In this document: piece after piece, positions 7,641-13,947 of the stretch
How positions within the stretch are numbered: the first letter of the stretch is position 1
How the letters are laid out: each line of letters begins with the position of its first letter
Notes under the pieces: model-generated
Database searches by the model: none
What the model saw: the letters and a program-made list of their open reading frames with translations, nothing else
What the model was told of the DNA's origin: nothing
Assembly: GCA_049295655.1 (NCBI GenBank)
Contig: JBAQRB010000226.1
Span: 1-16,252 of the forward strand
Source of the DNA: CAJBIL01 sp049295655
GTDB lineage: Bacteria > Pseudomonadota > Gammaproteobacteria > Burkholderiales > Rhodocyclaceae
Direction: 5' to 3'
Length of the DNA: 16,252 nt
Program-made: the position numbers and the translations under genes

Positions 7641-8023
7641 TGATGAACAACTATCTCGTAGCAACCAGCAAATCCTCTCCCGAAGTGAATTTCGACGCGG
7701 CCAGCGGCATGCTGCGCATGACAGGGGAAAGCTATCCGGAAAACTCCTTCGAGTTCTATGCCCCCTTGCTGGCCTGGGTGCAGGACTATCTCGAGACGGC
7801 AAGCAATCCGGTTCACCTCGTGCTGCAGCTTTCCTATATCAACACCGGCACCGTCAAGTCCCTGCTCGACCTCTTCGACCAGATGGAAGAAGCCGCCGGC
7901 AAAGGCCGCGACGTGCGGATCTCCTGGCATTACGACCCCGGCAACGAACGCGCGCTGGAAACCGGCGAGGAATTCGCCGAAGACCTGAAAGTGCCGTTCG
8001 AGCTGATCGGCCAGAAGTTCTGA
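7640..8023 (+). CDS. siaC: SiaC-like regulatory phosphoprotein (DUF1987 family)
   Basis: Protein of 127 residues, the switch of the Sia pathway. In P. aeruginosa its unphosphorylated form binds and activates the diguanylate cyclase, and the partner kinase and phosphatase control a threonine near residue 68. Family signatures are clear: TGESYPENSFEFYAPLLAWV at about 28-47, LQLSYINTGTVKSLLDLFD at about 62-80, and ISWHYDPGNERALETGEEFAED. Thr69 in the INTGT segment aligns with the Pseudomonas phosphosite, with Thr71 as an alternative. ATG 7640 overlaps the siaB stop by one base. TTG 7637 and ATG 7643 are other in-frame starts, and no strong ribosome site is visible, so translation is probably coupled to siaB. 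The histidine kinase ATG follows only 4 bases after the stop. The fold is STAS-like in the known family structure. Confidence 0.9.
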   Translation: MMNNYLVATSKSSPEVNFDAASGMLRMTGESYPENSFEFYAPLLAWVQDYLETASNPVHLVLQLSYINTGTVKSLLDLFDQMEEAAGKGRDVRISWHYDPGNERALETGEEFAEDLKVPFELIGQKF

Positions 8024-8027
8024 CGCG

Positions 8028-9344
8028 ATGTCCGGACACAAGGCCGAACGCTGGCACCGCAAGCTGGCGAGCCTGAACGTCACGCACGCCGGCAACCCGC
8101 TGCTCGCCGAACTCGAAGCCCTACTCGGCAATTTCAGCCGGCTCGAACGGCGTCTGGAAAAAATCGCGAGCATCAGCGACAAACTGCAAAGCGACATGAT
8201 CCGCCTCAAGGAAGAACTCGGCGCTGGCGGAATGCGCTTCCGGATGCTCGCCGAAAACATGACTGATGTCGTGTGGACGCTGGACTCCGATACCCTGCGC
8301 GTCACCTACATCAGCCCCTCGATCCAGAAACTGCGCGGCTACACCCCAGACGAGATCATTGCCGAACCCGTGGATTCGCCGGTCGACGCCGTCGGTCGGA
8401 AGAAATTTCACGCACTGATGGCACAACGCACGGCGGACGCGAGGGATGGCGTATTGCCGCTCGACAACGCCTTCATCGACGAACTGGAACAGACGCGAAA
8501 GGACGGCAGCCGCGTCTGGACCGAGATCGTCTCCCGCTACCTGCTCGATGCGCAGAGCGGCACGATTGAAATCCACGGCGTCACGCGCGACATCTCCAAG
8601 CGCAAGCGCATCGAGAACCGGCTTTTTTTGACGATCAAGGAACTCGAGCACGCCGAGGCCGAGCAACGGCAACTGCTTTCAGTCGCTTCGCACGAATTCC
8701 GCACCCCGGCAGCGATGATCAAGGCCTCGCTCGACTCCCTCGCCATTCTCAAGGACCGCATCCCGCCCGAGGTTGCCCAGCGCCTGGGAAACATCGGCCA
8801 GGCCAGCCTGCGCCTGAACAAGCTGGCCAACAACCTGATCTCGCACGACCGTCTGCAGGAACTCGCCCTCAAGCCGAAAAAACAGGCAGCCGACCTCTGC
8901 CAGCTGGTGCGCGAAGTGAGCAACAAATATCCGGCCGAGAACGCCTTGCAGCTGGAACTGCCGGACTACCCGGTCATCCTCAACGCGGATACCGCCCTGC
9001 TCGGCATTGCCCTGCATAACCTGATCGACAACGCGTTGCGCTACCACGCCGGCGCCGACCAGCCGCTGCGGATTTCATTGACGGAAAGTGGCGAGAGCAC
9101 AGAGCACACGCTGGAAATCAGGGTCTACGACCAGGGTCCGGGCATTGCCGACAGCGAAAAGGAAAAGATCTTCCAGCGTTTTTACAGCACCAAGGGCAGC
9201 CAGAGCGATGGCCTCGGACTGTCCATCGTCCATTCCGTCGCCCGTGCGCACGGCGGCATCTCGTTTGTCGTCGACAACGTACCCCAGGGCGCCGTATTTA
9301 CGATCAAGCTCCCGGGAAATCGCGCCGACGCCCTTTCTTTTTAA
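8028..9344 (+). CDS. Soluble PAS-domain histidine kinase with a SiaD-type N-terminal stalk
   Basis: Sensor kinase of 438 residues without membrane segments. Residues 1-66 form a helical stalk that aligns without gaps to the start of the diguanylate cyclase at 4303; about 32 of 65 positions are identical, including NPLLAELEALL, LERRLEKI and ISDKLQSDMI (versus HPLLSELEAML, LERRLWKV, ISDRLQNEMI). A PAS domain follows (about 68-195; AENMTDVVWTLD, ITRDISKR-like end here VTRDISKRKRIE). HisKA carries His222 in SVASHEFRTP. The HATPase domain has the N box HNLIDNALRYH (330-340), G1 box DQGPGI (Asp368), FQRFY and G2 box GLGLSIV (395-401). All catalytic boxes are intact. It lacks a receiver domain, and no regulator follows; the orphan regulator at 693-1400 is the nearest candidate. 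Placement 4 bases after siaC suggests control by SiaC, which is inference. Confidence 0.92.
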   Translation: MSGHKAERWHRKLASLNVTHAGNPLLAELEALLGNFSRLERRLEKIASISDKLQSDMIRLKEELGAGGMRFRMLAENMTDVVWTLDSDTLRVTYISPSIQKLRGYTPDEIIAEPVDSPVDAVGRKKFHALMAQRTADARDGVLPLDNAFIDELEQTRKDGSRVWTEIVSRYLLDAQSGTIEIHGVTRDISKRKRIENRLFLTIKELEHAEAEQRQLLSVASHEFRTPAAMIKASLDSLAILKDRIPPEVAQRLGNIGQASLRLNKLANNLISHDRLQELALKPKKQAADLCQLVREVSNKYPAENALQLELPDYPVILNADTALLGIALHNLIDNALRYHAGADQPLRISLTESGESTEHTLEIRVYDQGPGIADSEKEKIFQRFYSTKGSQSDGLGLSIVHSVARAHGGISFVVDNVPQGAVFTIKLPGNRADALSF

Positions 9345-9356
9345 GGCAGCGCACCG

Positions 9357-9385
9357 TTCATGCGCCGGTACACCGCAGGTAGAAT
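9357..9385 (+). promoter_or_regulatory. Candidate sigma-70 promoter for the cyclic-nucleotide-binding protein
   Basis: TTCATG (9357-9362) and TAGAAT (9380-9385) are separated by the ideal 17 bases. Transcription would start near 9392, leaving a leader of about 29 bases. This would let the downstream gene be expressed apart from the Sia cluster. Predicted from sequence only. Confidence 0.5.
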
Positions 9386-9420
9386 GCCGGACTGCCCTCT
9401 TCGACCACGGAAAAACCGCC

Positions 9421-9927
9421 ATGCGCACCGGCAATCTCGAACCTCTTGGCGCAACAAAGGCGTTTCAGCAGGAAATCTGTGAAGCATTGATGACCTCGCC
9501 GATGGCTTCGGACTTCGCCTGGAAGGAGCTGGAGACGCTGAGCACCTACATGGCCGGCTACGGCGCCAGCGCGGGGACGGTAATTTTTCAGGAAGGCGAG
9601 CCGGGCGACGCGATGGCGCTGCTGATGTCCGGCGAAATCGAAGTCTACAAGGAAGACGGCCAGGGCGAGCAACAGCGGGTTGCCGTCATCCCCTGCGGGC
9701 GCACGTTCGGCGAAATGGCGGTGGTCGACGGCGAACGGCGCTCGGCCAGTTGCACGGCAAAGACCGATTGCGTCATTGCCGTTTTACCCAAGGCGCAGTT
9801 TGAACGCCTGCTGGCCAACAATCCGGGCCTCGGCATCAAGTTCCTGACCCGCCTGAACAAACTGATGAGCCAGCGACTGCGCCAGGTCAGCGGCATGCTC
9901 GTCGACTACCTCGGCAAGGATCGATAG
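9421..9927 (+). CDS. Stand-alone cyclic nucleotide-binding domain protein
   Basis: Protein of 168 residues consisting of a single CAP-family cNMP-binding beta barrel with flanking helices. Barrel motifs are visible: VIFQEGEPGDAMALLMSGEI, then the phosphate-binding cassette region FGEMAVVDGERRSASC, with the conserved Gly-Glu and an Arg before Ser-Ala, followed by DCVIAVLPKAQFERLL. A C-terminal helix (about 135-160) follows, but no helix-turn-helix domain is present, so it is not a Crp/Fnr transcription factor. The open frame continues upstream inside the kinase gene, but the ATG at 9421 is the first sensible start outside it. It may bind cAMP, cGMP or possibly cyclic di-GMP; the sequence does not decide which. 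It probably acts through protein contacts. Being co-directional with the Sia cluster, 76 bases after the kinase, it may be an accessory part or an unrelated neighbour with its own promoter. Confidence 0.85.
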   Translation: MRTGNLEPLGATKAFQQEICEALMTSPMASDFAWKELETLSTYMAGYGASAGTVIFQEGEPGDAMALLMSGEIEVYKEDGQGEQQRVAVIPCGRTFGEMAVVDGERRSASCTAKTDCVIAVLPKAQFERLLANNPGLGIKFLTRLNKLMSQRLRQVSGMLVDYLGKDR

Positions 9928-9945
9928 CCAGCCCGGCAGCAACGA

Positions 9946-10359
9946 TCAATCGCTGACCCGCCCACGCAACACCTTGACCAGGCCGCGCCGGACCTTGCTC
10001 TCGACGCGCCGTTTCTGCGAATTGCGCGTCGGCTTGGTCGGCCGCCGGGGCTCCGGGATGAACGCCGCCTGCGCGATCAGTTCGCGCAGGCGCACCAGCG
10101 CATCGTCCTTGTTGCGCTCCAGGCTGCGATGCTGCTGCGCCTTGATCACCACCACGCCGTCCGAACTGATGCGCTGATCGCGCAGCACAAGCAGCCGCTC
10201 CTTGAGTTGATCGGGCAGCGACGACGCGGCGATGTCGAAACGCAGATGGATGGCGTTCGACACCTTGTTGACGTTCTGCCCGCCGGCGCCCTGCGCGCGA
10301 ATGGCGACGAACTCGACCTCTTCCTCGCGCAGGCGGATCGCTGCGGTATGCGCAGGCAT
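9946..10359 (-). CDS. arfB: Alternative ribosome-rescue factor ArfB (peptidyl-tRNA hydrolase)
   Basis: Codon-independent release factor of 137 residues that frees ribosomes stalled at mRNA ends by hydrolysing peptidyl-tRNA. The catalytic GGQ motif is at 26-28 (AIRAQGAGGQNVNKVSNAI), in the RF-1-like domain, followed by RFDIAASSLP and VVIKAQQHRSLERNKDDAL. The C-terminal tail is rich in Lys and Arg (KPTRNSQKRRVESKVRR); in the family it enters the empty mRNA channel of the ribosome. Length matches E. coli ArfB (YaeJ, 140). The start at 10359 fits family length, although the frame is open further upstream. It is convergent with the cNMP-binding gene, leaving only 18 bases between stops. A 21-codon leader frame ends one base before its ATG (see 10361-10426). 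Confidence 0.93.
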   Translation of the reverse strand: MPAHTAAIRLREEEVEFVAIRAQGAGGQNVNKVSNAIHLRFDIAASSLPDQLKERLLVLRDQRISSDGVVVIKAQQHRSLERNKDDALVRLRELIAQAAFIPEPRRPTKPTRNSQKRRVESKVRRGLVKVLRGRVSD

Positions 10360-10360
10360 C

Positions 10361-10426
10361 CTAGCGGCCCCACACGTTCGAGCCATCCCCGGAAAACCGG
10401 GCTTGCAGGGGTGCGTTACGGTCCAT
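10361..10426 (-). other. Possible 21-codon leader ORF upstream of arfB
   Basis: An ATG at 10426 opens a 21-residue frame (MDRNAPLQARFSGDGSNVWGR) that stops with TAG at 10363-10361. One base separates this stop from the arfB ATG (TAGGATG). Such spacing would permit translational coupling, and arfB itself lacks a clear ribosome binding site. A short hairpin (CCCGG, four bases, CCGGG at 10388-10401) lies within it. The peptide resembles nothing I recognise, and chance in a GC-rich leader is possible. Confidence 0.3.
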
Positions 10427-10464
10427 GATTGTATTTCCCGAGCCTTGGCAAGCAGCAAACCACC

Positions 10465-10470
10465 ATTATA
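10465..10470 (-). promoter_or_regulatory. Consensus -10 box (TATAAT) for arfB
   Basis: The minus strand reads GATAATCCCTATAATGG, with a perfect -10 hexamer about 105 bases before the arfB ATG. No good -35 box lies at 16-18 bases; the place is taken by one arm of the inverted repeat at 10482-10506. Transcription would start near 10458 and include the leader ORF. Confidence 0.45.
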
Positions 10471-10481
10471 GGGATTATCGC

Positions 10482-10506
10482 GCAACCGGGATTTGGCCCG
10501 GGTTGC
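10482..10506. repeat. GC-rich inverted repeat between the divergent arfB and PIN genes
   Basis: GCAACCGGG (10482-10490) pairs with CCCGGGTTGC (10497-10506) with a one-base bulge and a 6-base loop. It sits between the two divergent -10 boxes (TATAAT at 10470-10465 on the minus strand, TACAAT at 10521-10526 on the plus strand), where an operator for both genes would lie. Function unknown. Confidence 0.4.
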
Positions 10507-10520
10507 ACAAATGAAGGCAT

Positions 10521-10526
10521 TACAAT
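10521..10526 (+). promoter_or_regulatory. Candidate -10 box (TACAAT) for the PIN-domain gene
   Basis: TACAAT lies about 60 bases before the ATG of the PIN gene. No -35 box stands at the usual distance: TTGCAC is only 12 bases upstream and TTGGCC is 22. Support is therefore partial. Confidence 0.35.
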
Positions 10527-10586
10527 GCGCGCTTTGCAGCGCAGGCCTGTCGCCAACCGCCGAAAGCCCCGACCTTGACTGAAACC

Positions 10587-11045
10587 ATGCCCACGCCAAC
10601 CCGCCTCGTCCTCGACACCAATATCGTGATGGACATGCTGCACTTCAACAACCGGCATACCCAGCCGCTGCAGGCGGCGATAACTGCCGGACAACTGCGC
10701 TGCTTCACCGACAGCGACTGCCTCGCCGAACTCGAACGCGTCACCGGCTACCCGGAATTCGGCCTCAACGCCGCGGCGCGCCGTGGCCTGATGGAAAACT
10801 ACCGGGAATTGGTCGGCGTCTGCGACCGGGAAGACGGCGCCGAGGAAGACTATCGGCTGCCGCGCTGTCGCGACGCCGACGACCAGAAGTTCCTGATCCT
10901 CGGCGCACGCTGCCGGGCCGACCTGCTGATCACGCGCGACAAGCTGCTGCTCAGGCTCGCCCGGCACCGCCACCGGCCGCCGCCGTACGCGATCGTCACC
11001 GCCGAAGCCGCGCTCGGCCTGCTCGAACTGGCGACCGACGCCTGA
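10587..11045 (+). CDS. PIN-domain protein, putative nuclease (COG1569-like)
   Basis: Protein of 152 residues with a PIN (VapC-like) fold, a metal-dependent ribonuclease family. The N-terminal strand LVLDTNIVMDML carries the first catalytic acid, Asp10. A later acidic cluster CRDADDQKFL (Asp96, Asp98, Asp99) and LLITRDK (Asp118) supply the other metal ligands. This pattern fits the family annotated as putative toxin-antitoxin toxin, PIN family. No small antitoxin gene is adjacent: upstream is divergent arfB, downstream the convergent yaaA stop lies 11 bases away. It may therefore be a solitary PIN nuclease in RNA metabolism rather than a toxin. A TTG at 10575 would add four residues; the ATG is preferred. 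The true substrate cannot be read from sequence. Confidence 0.82.
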   Translation: MPTPTRLVLDTNIVMDMLHFNNRHTQPLQAAITAGQLRCFTDSDCLAELERVTGYPEFGLNAAARRGLMENYRELVGVCDREDGAEEDYRLPRCRDADDQKFLILGARCRADLLITRDKLLLRLARHRHRPPPYAIVTAEAALGLLELATDA

Positions 11046-11055
11046 AGACACCGCA

Positions 11056-11832
11056 TCACGACGCGAGGCGGCGCCGAAAGACCCAATGTTTTGTGTCCGA
11101 CGCCCCCGCGTCGTAGGCGTAGCCCGCGCTGGAGAACTGCTTGAGTCCCTCGGGCGAAGTCAGCCGTTGCAGCACGGCAAAGCGCGCCATCAGCCCGCGC
11201 GCGCGCTTGGCGTAGAAGCTGACGACCTTGAACTTTCCGGCGCTCCAGTCCTCGAATACCGGCTGGACGACCGGAACGGCCAGCTTTTTCGGCTGCACCG
11301 ATTTGAAGTACTCTTCCGAAGCGAGATTGACCAGCGCCGTCGCAGTGCTGTCGCGTAGCGCGCTATTGAGGGCATCGGTAATCCGCTCGCCCCAGAAGGC
11401 ATAAAGATCCTTGCCGCGCGCGTTGGCCAGCCGGGTGCCCATTTCCAGCCGGTAGGGCTGCATCAGGTCGAGTGGGCGCAGTACGCCGTAGAGGCCTGAA
11501 AGAATGCGCAAATGCGCCTGCGCGAACTCGAGGTCGGCGGCACCCAGCGAAGCCGCATCAAGCCCTTCATACACATCGCCATTGAAAGCCAGCAGCGCCT
11601 GCTTCGCGTTCCCCGCCGAAAACGGCAGGGTCCAATCGGCATAGCGTGTCGCGTTAAGCACCGCGAGTTGATCGCTGATATTCATCAGGCGGCCGACCTC
11701 GACCGGCGACAGCGTACGCAACTGCACTATCAGTTCCTGCGAGTCTGCCAGGAAGCCGGGCTGCGAATATTCCGCAACGCTCGCTGGGGTCGTGAAATCA
11801 AGCGATTTGGCGGGGGAAAGAACAATGATCAT
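11056..11832 (-). CDS. yaaA: Peroxide stress protein YaaA
   Basis: Cytoplasmic protein of 258 residues, exactly the length of E. coli YaaA, which limits free intracellular iron and protects DNA during peroxide stress. The start MIIVLSPAKSLDF is diagnostic. Other family segments are SDQLAVLNATRYADW, ALLAFNGDVYEGLDA, LRILSGLYGVLRPLDLMQPYRLEMG, LYAFWGERIT, LVNLASEEYFKSV and VVSFYAKRARGLMARF. The frame remains open about 26 codons upstream, but this ATG is fixed by the conserved N-terminus. It is divergent from the Gcr-type gene across 95 bases that hold a TACAAT -10 box. E. coli yaaA is controlled by OxyR; I saw no clear OxyR site here. Confidence 0.95.
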   Translation of the reverse strand: MIIVLSPAKSLDFTTPASVAEYSQPGFLADSQELIVQLRTLSPVEVGRLMNISDQLAVLNATRYADWTLPFSAGNAKQALLAFNGDVYEGLDAASLGAADLEFAQAHLRILSGLYGVLRPLDLMQPYRLEMGTRLANARGKDLYAFWGERITDALNSALRDSTATALVNLASEEYFKSVQPKKLAVPVVQPVFEDWSAGKFKVVSFYAKRARGLMARFAVLQRLTSPEGLKQFSSAGYAYDAGASDTKHWVFRRRLAS

Positions 11833-11865
11833 GATCTGCCGTTGGAATTGAAGTAGTTTGTAGCG

Positions 11866-11896
11866 ATTGTAAGCGATCCCCCGAAACGTCCGGCAA
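11866..11896 (-). promoter_or_regulatory. Candidate promoter for yaaA
   Basis: On the minus strand TTGCCG (11896-11891) and TACAAT (11871-11866) are 19 bases apart, longer than ideal. The -10 box is good and lies 34 bases from the yaaA ATG. AGCGAT occurs twice, 10 bases apart, around the -10 box, a possible but unproven regulator contact. Confidence 0.35.
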
Positions 11897-11927
11897 ACCC
11901 GCTGGCGCACCCTGAGTCCAAAAAAAC

Positions 11928-13934
11928 ATGGAACGACTGCTCGCCCGCTTTGCCGCCCTCGAGGCCAATCCGAAGTGCGACCTGGGCGCGCTGCTCACGC
12001 AGTTGATCGATGAAATCCGGCCCTACCGCGCCAACGATTTCGAGTCTGCCCGACGCAGCCTGCAGGCGCTCTGCCACATCCTCAATACGCAGCCCGAGCT
12101 GCGCGCCGGCCTGCGCCAGGCGCTGCTGACCCTGAACCAGAGCTACCGCCACAGCGAGCTCTATACCGCGACCGGCATTCTGCCGAATACCGGCTTTGTC
12201 GCCGAAACCTTCCGCCGCATCGGTCACACGCTGCTGCCCGACGTGCTCGACCCAGACCTGCTGCGCACCGTTCTGCGCAAGGCATTCCACAAGCCGGGCG
12301 ACAGGCACTGGGTGATCGGTATCGGCGAAGCGGCCTGGCAGCAGCTGATCGAAGCGCTGCGTTTCGACGAAGTCCTGGTCACCCCGGACGCCCCGGCCCT
12401 GCCGCATGCGATTGCCGAGATTCTCCGTTCGCTGCGCGTGATTTCGTACTGGATCGCCGCCTTCGGCATGGAGCCGGAACTGCTGCGCCTCGAGCCATCG
12501 CTGGAAACCTACGAGTCGCCCTTCGTCACGCAGAACCACGAACTGATCGCCTACATCGACGCCTACCCGGCCAGCTGGCGCCAGCCGGCAGCGCAGAACA
12601 TCGACGAGAAACACCTGCGCGTGCTGCACGACCAGTGCCGCGAAGTCATCGAACGGGTACGCAAGCACGCGGCCCGCGACGGGACGAGCATCCGTCTGAC
12701 CTACCATCTGCAGCGCCTGCAGCAACTGCTCCGGCGCAGCGAGCAGTTGCTCGACCTGCTCGCCGACCTGCAGGACGACCCCGACGGGCCGACGGCTTAC
12801 CCGGCCATCGTTCGCCTGTTCAGCCATCTCGTGCGCGACGAATGCCAGCGCAACAACCTGCAGCAGCACTGGCGGCAGAACGTCGAACTGATCGCGCTGC
12901 GCGTCACCGACAATGCCGGCCAGCACGGCGACCACTACATCACCGAAACCCGCGAGGAATACTGGTCGATGGCGCGCTCGGCGATGATCGGCGGCGTCAT
13001 CATCGCCTGCATGGCCTGCCTGAAGATCCTGCTCGGCAAGGCCGAGATGCCGCCGCTGACCGGCGCCATCGCCTTCTGCCTGAACTACGGGCTGGGCTTC
13101 TGCCTGATCCACATCCTGCACGGCACGGTCGCCACCAAGCAGCCGGCGATGACCGCCAACGCGATCGCCGCCAGCATCGGCGAAGCCGGCGGCAAGCTGC
13201 GCAACATTGAGAACCTGACCTGCCTGATGGCGCGCACCGTGCGCAGCCAGCTGATCGCCATTCTCGGCAACATCTGCATCGCCATCCCGCTCGCCGGACT
13301 GATCGCCTTCGCGATCTTCAGCATCGGCGGCGAGCATTTCGTCAGCCCGGAGAAGGCCGCCCACCTGTTCGTCGATCAAAGCCCGATTGACAGCGGCGCG
13401 CTGTTCTACGCAGCCATCGCCGGCGTCTGCCTGTTCCTCGCCGGCCTGATCAGCGGCTACTACGACAACTACGCCGCGTACAACCGCATCCCCGAGCGCA
13501 TCCTGCAACTCGGCTGGCCGAAGCGCCTGTTCGGCGAACGGCGCATGCGGCGCGTTTCAAGCTATATCGGCGACAACCTCGGATCGCTCGCCGGCAACCT
13601 GTTCTTCGGCTTCCTGCTCGGCGGCGTGACGATCTTCGGCGTGCTGTTCGGCCTGCCGCTCGACATCCGCCACGTCGCCTTCGCTTCGGCCTTTCTCGGC
13701 ATCGCCTTCGTCGGACTCGATTTCGCACCCGACGTCGGGCTCTTCGCCTGGGCGGCGCTGGGCGTCGCCGCCATCGGCCTGATCAACCTCGCCGTCAGCT
13801 TCACCCTCGCCCTCAACGTCGCGCTGCGCGCGCGACAGATCCCGGAAGCGCCGTGGCGGCTGATCGCCGGCTCGCTCCTGAACCATCTGCTGCACCAGCC
13901 AAGGGATTTCTTCCTGCCGCCGAAAAAGGGCTGA
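11928..13934 (+). CDS. Gcr-type polytopic membrane protein (annotated 'site-specific recombinase')
   Basis: Large protein of 668 residues of the SpecificRecomb/Gcr family (COG4389), common in betaproteobacteria. The N-terminal half (about 1-340) is soluble and mostly helical, with LRAGLRQALLTLNQSYRHSE and ATGILPNTGFVAETFRRIG as recognisable segments. The C-terminal half holds about six to eight hydrophobic segments: SAMIGGVIIACMACLKILL, GAIAFCLNYGLGFCLIHIL, LIAILGNICIAIPLAGLIAF, LFYAAIAGVCLFLAGLISGY, FFGFLLGGVTIFGVLFGLPL and a long stretch ending VSFTLALNVAL. The polar segment LHGTVATKQPAMTANAIA is conserved-looking. No serine- or tyrosine-recombinase motif is visible, so the recombinase name (from a gonococcal complementation report) is doubtful, and a membrane role is more likely. 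The gene is not part of a clear operon. Confidence 0.85.
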   Translation: MERLLARFAALEANPKCDLGALLTQLIDEIRPYRANDFESARRSLQALCHILNTQPELRAGLRQALLTLNQSYRHSELYTATGILPNTGFVAETFRRIGHTLLPDVLDPDLLRTVLRKAFHKPGDRHWVIGIGEAAWQQLIEALRFDEVLVTPDAPALPHAIAEILRSLRVISYWIAAFGMEPELLRLEPSLETYESPFVTQNHELIAYIDAYPASWRQPAAQNIDEKHLRVLHDQCREVIERVRKHAARDGTSIRLTYHLQRLQQLLRRSEQLLDLLADLQDDPDGPTAYPAIVRLFSHLVRDECQRNNLQQHWRQNVELIALRVTDNAGQHGDHYITETREEYWSMARSAMIGGVIIACMACLKILLGKAEMPPLTGAIAFCLNYGLGFCLIHILHGTVATKQPAMTANAIAASIGEAGGKLRNIENLTCLMARTVRSQLIAILGNICIAIPLAGLIAFAIFSIGGEHFVSPEKAAHLFVDQSPIDSGALFYAAIAGVCLFLAGLISGYYDNYAAYNRIPERILQLGWPKRLFGERRMRRVSSYIGDNLGSLAGNLFFGFLLGGVTIFGVLFGLPLDIRHVAFASAFLGIAFVGLDFAPDVGLFAWAALGVAAIGLINLAVSFTLALNVALRARQIPEAPWRLIAGSLLNHLLHQPRDFFLPPKKG

Positions 13935-13940
13935 CGGCAG
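13914..13940 (+). terminator. Weak hairpin at the end of the Gcr-type gene
   Basis: CTGCCG (13914-13919) pairs with CGGCAG (13935-13940) around the stop codon. The 15-base loop is large and no T run follows, so at best this is a poor terminator between two convergent genes only 13 bases apart. Confidence 0.2.
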
Positions 13941-13947
13941 TAAGCGC

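Noticed and set aside
9088..9420. N-terminal extension of the cNMP-binding protein into the kinase gene
   Set aside because: The extension is a Ser/Arg-rich out-of-frame reading of the kinase ATPase domain; ATG 9421 is the sensible start.
10587..11045. Classical VapBC toxin-antitoxin pair
   Set aside because: No antitoxin-sized frame with a credible product lies beside the PIN gene.
11829..13508. Minus-strand open frame of about 560 codons opposite the Gcr-type gene
   Set aside because: Composition is Gln/Ala/Val/Asp-rich without motifs, and the plus-strand protein is a clear family member.
11928..13934. Mobile element or inversion system based on the 'recombinase' name
   Set aside because: No recombinase motifs, invertible repeats or attachment sites are seen around it.
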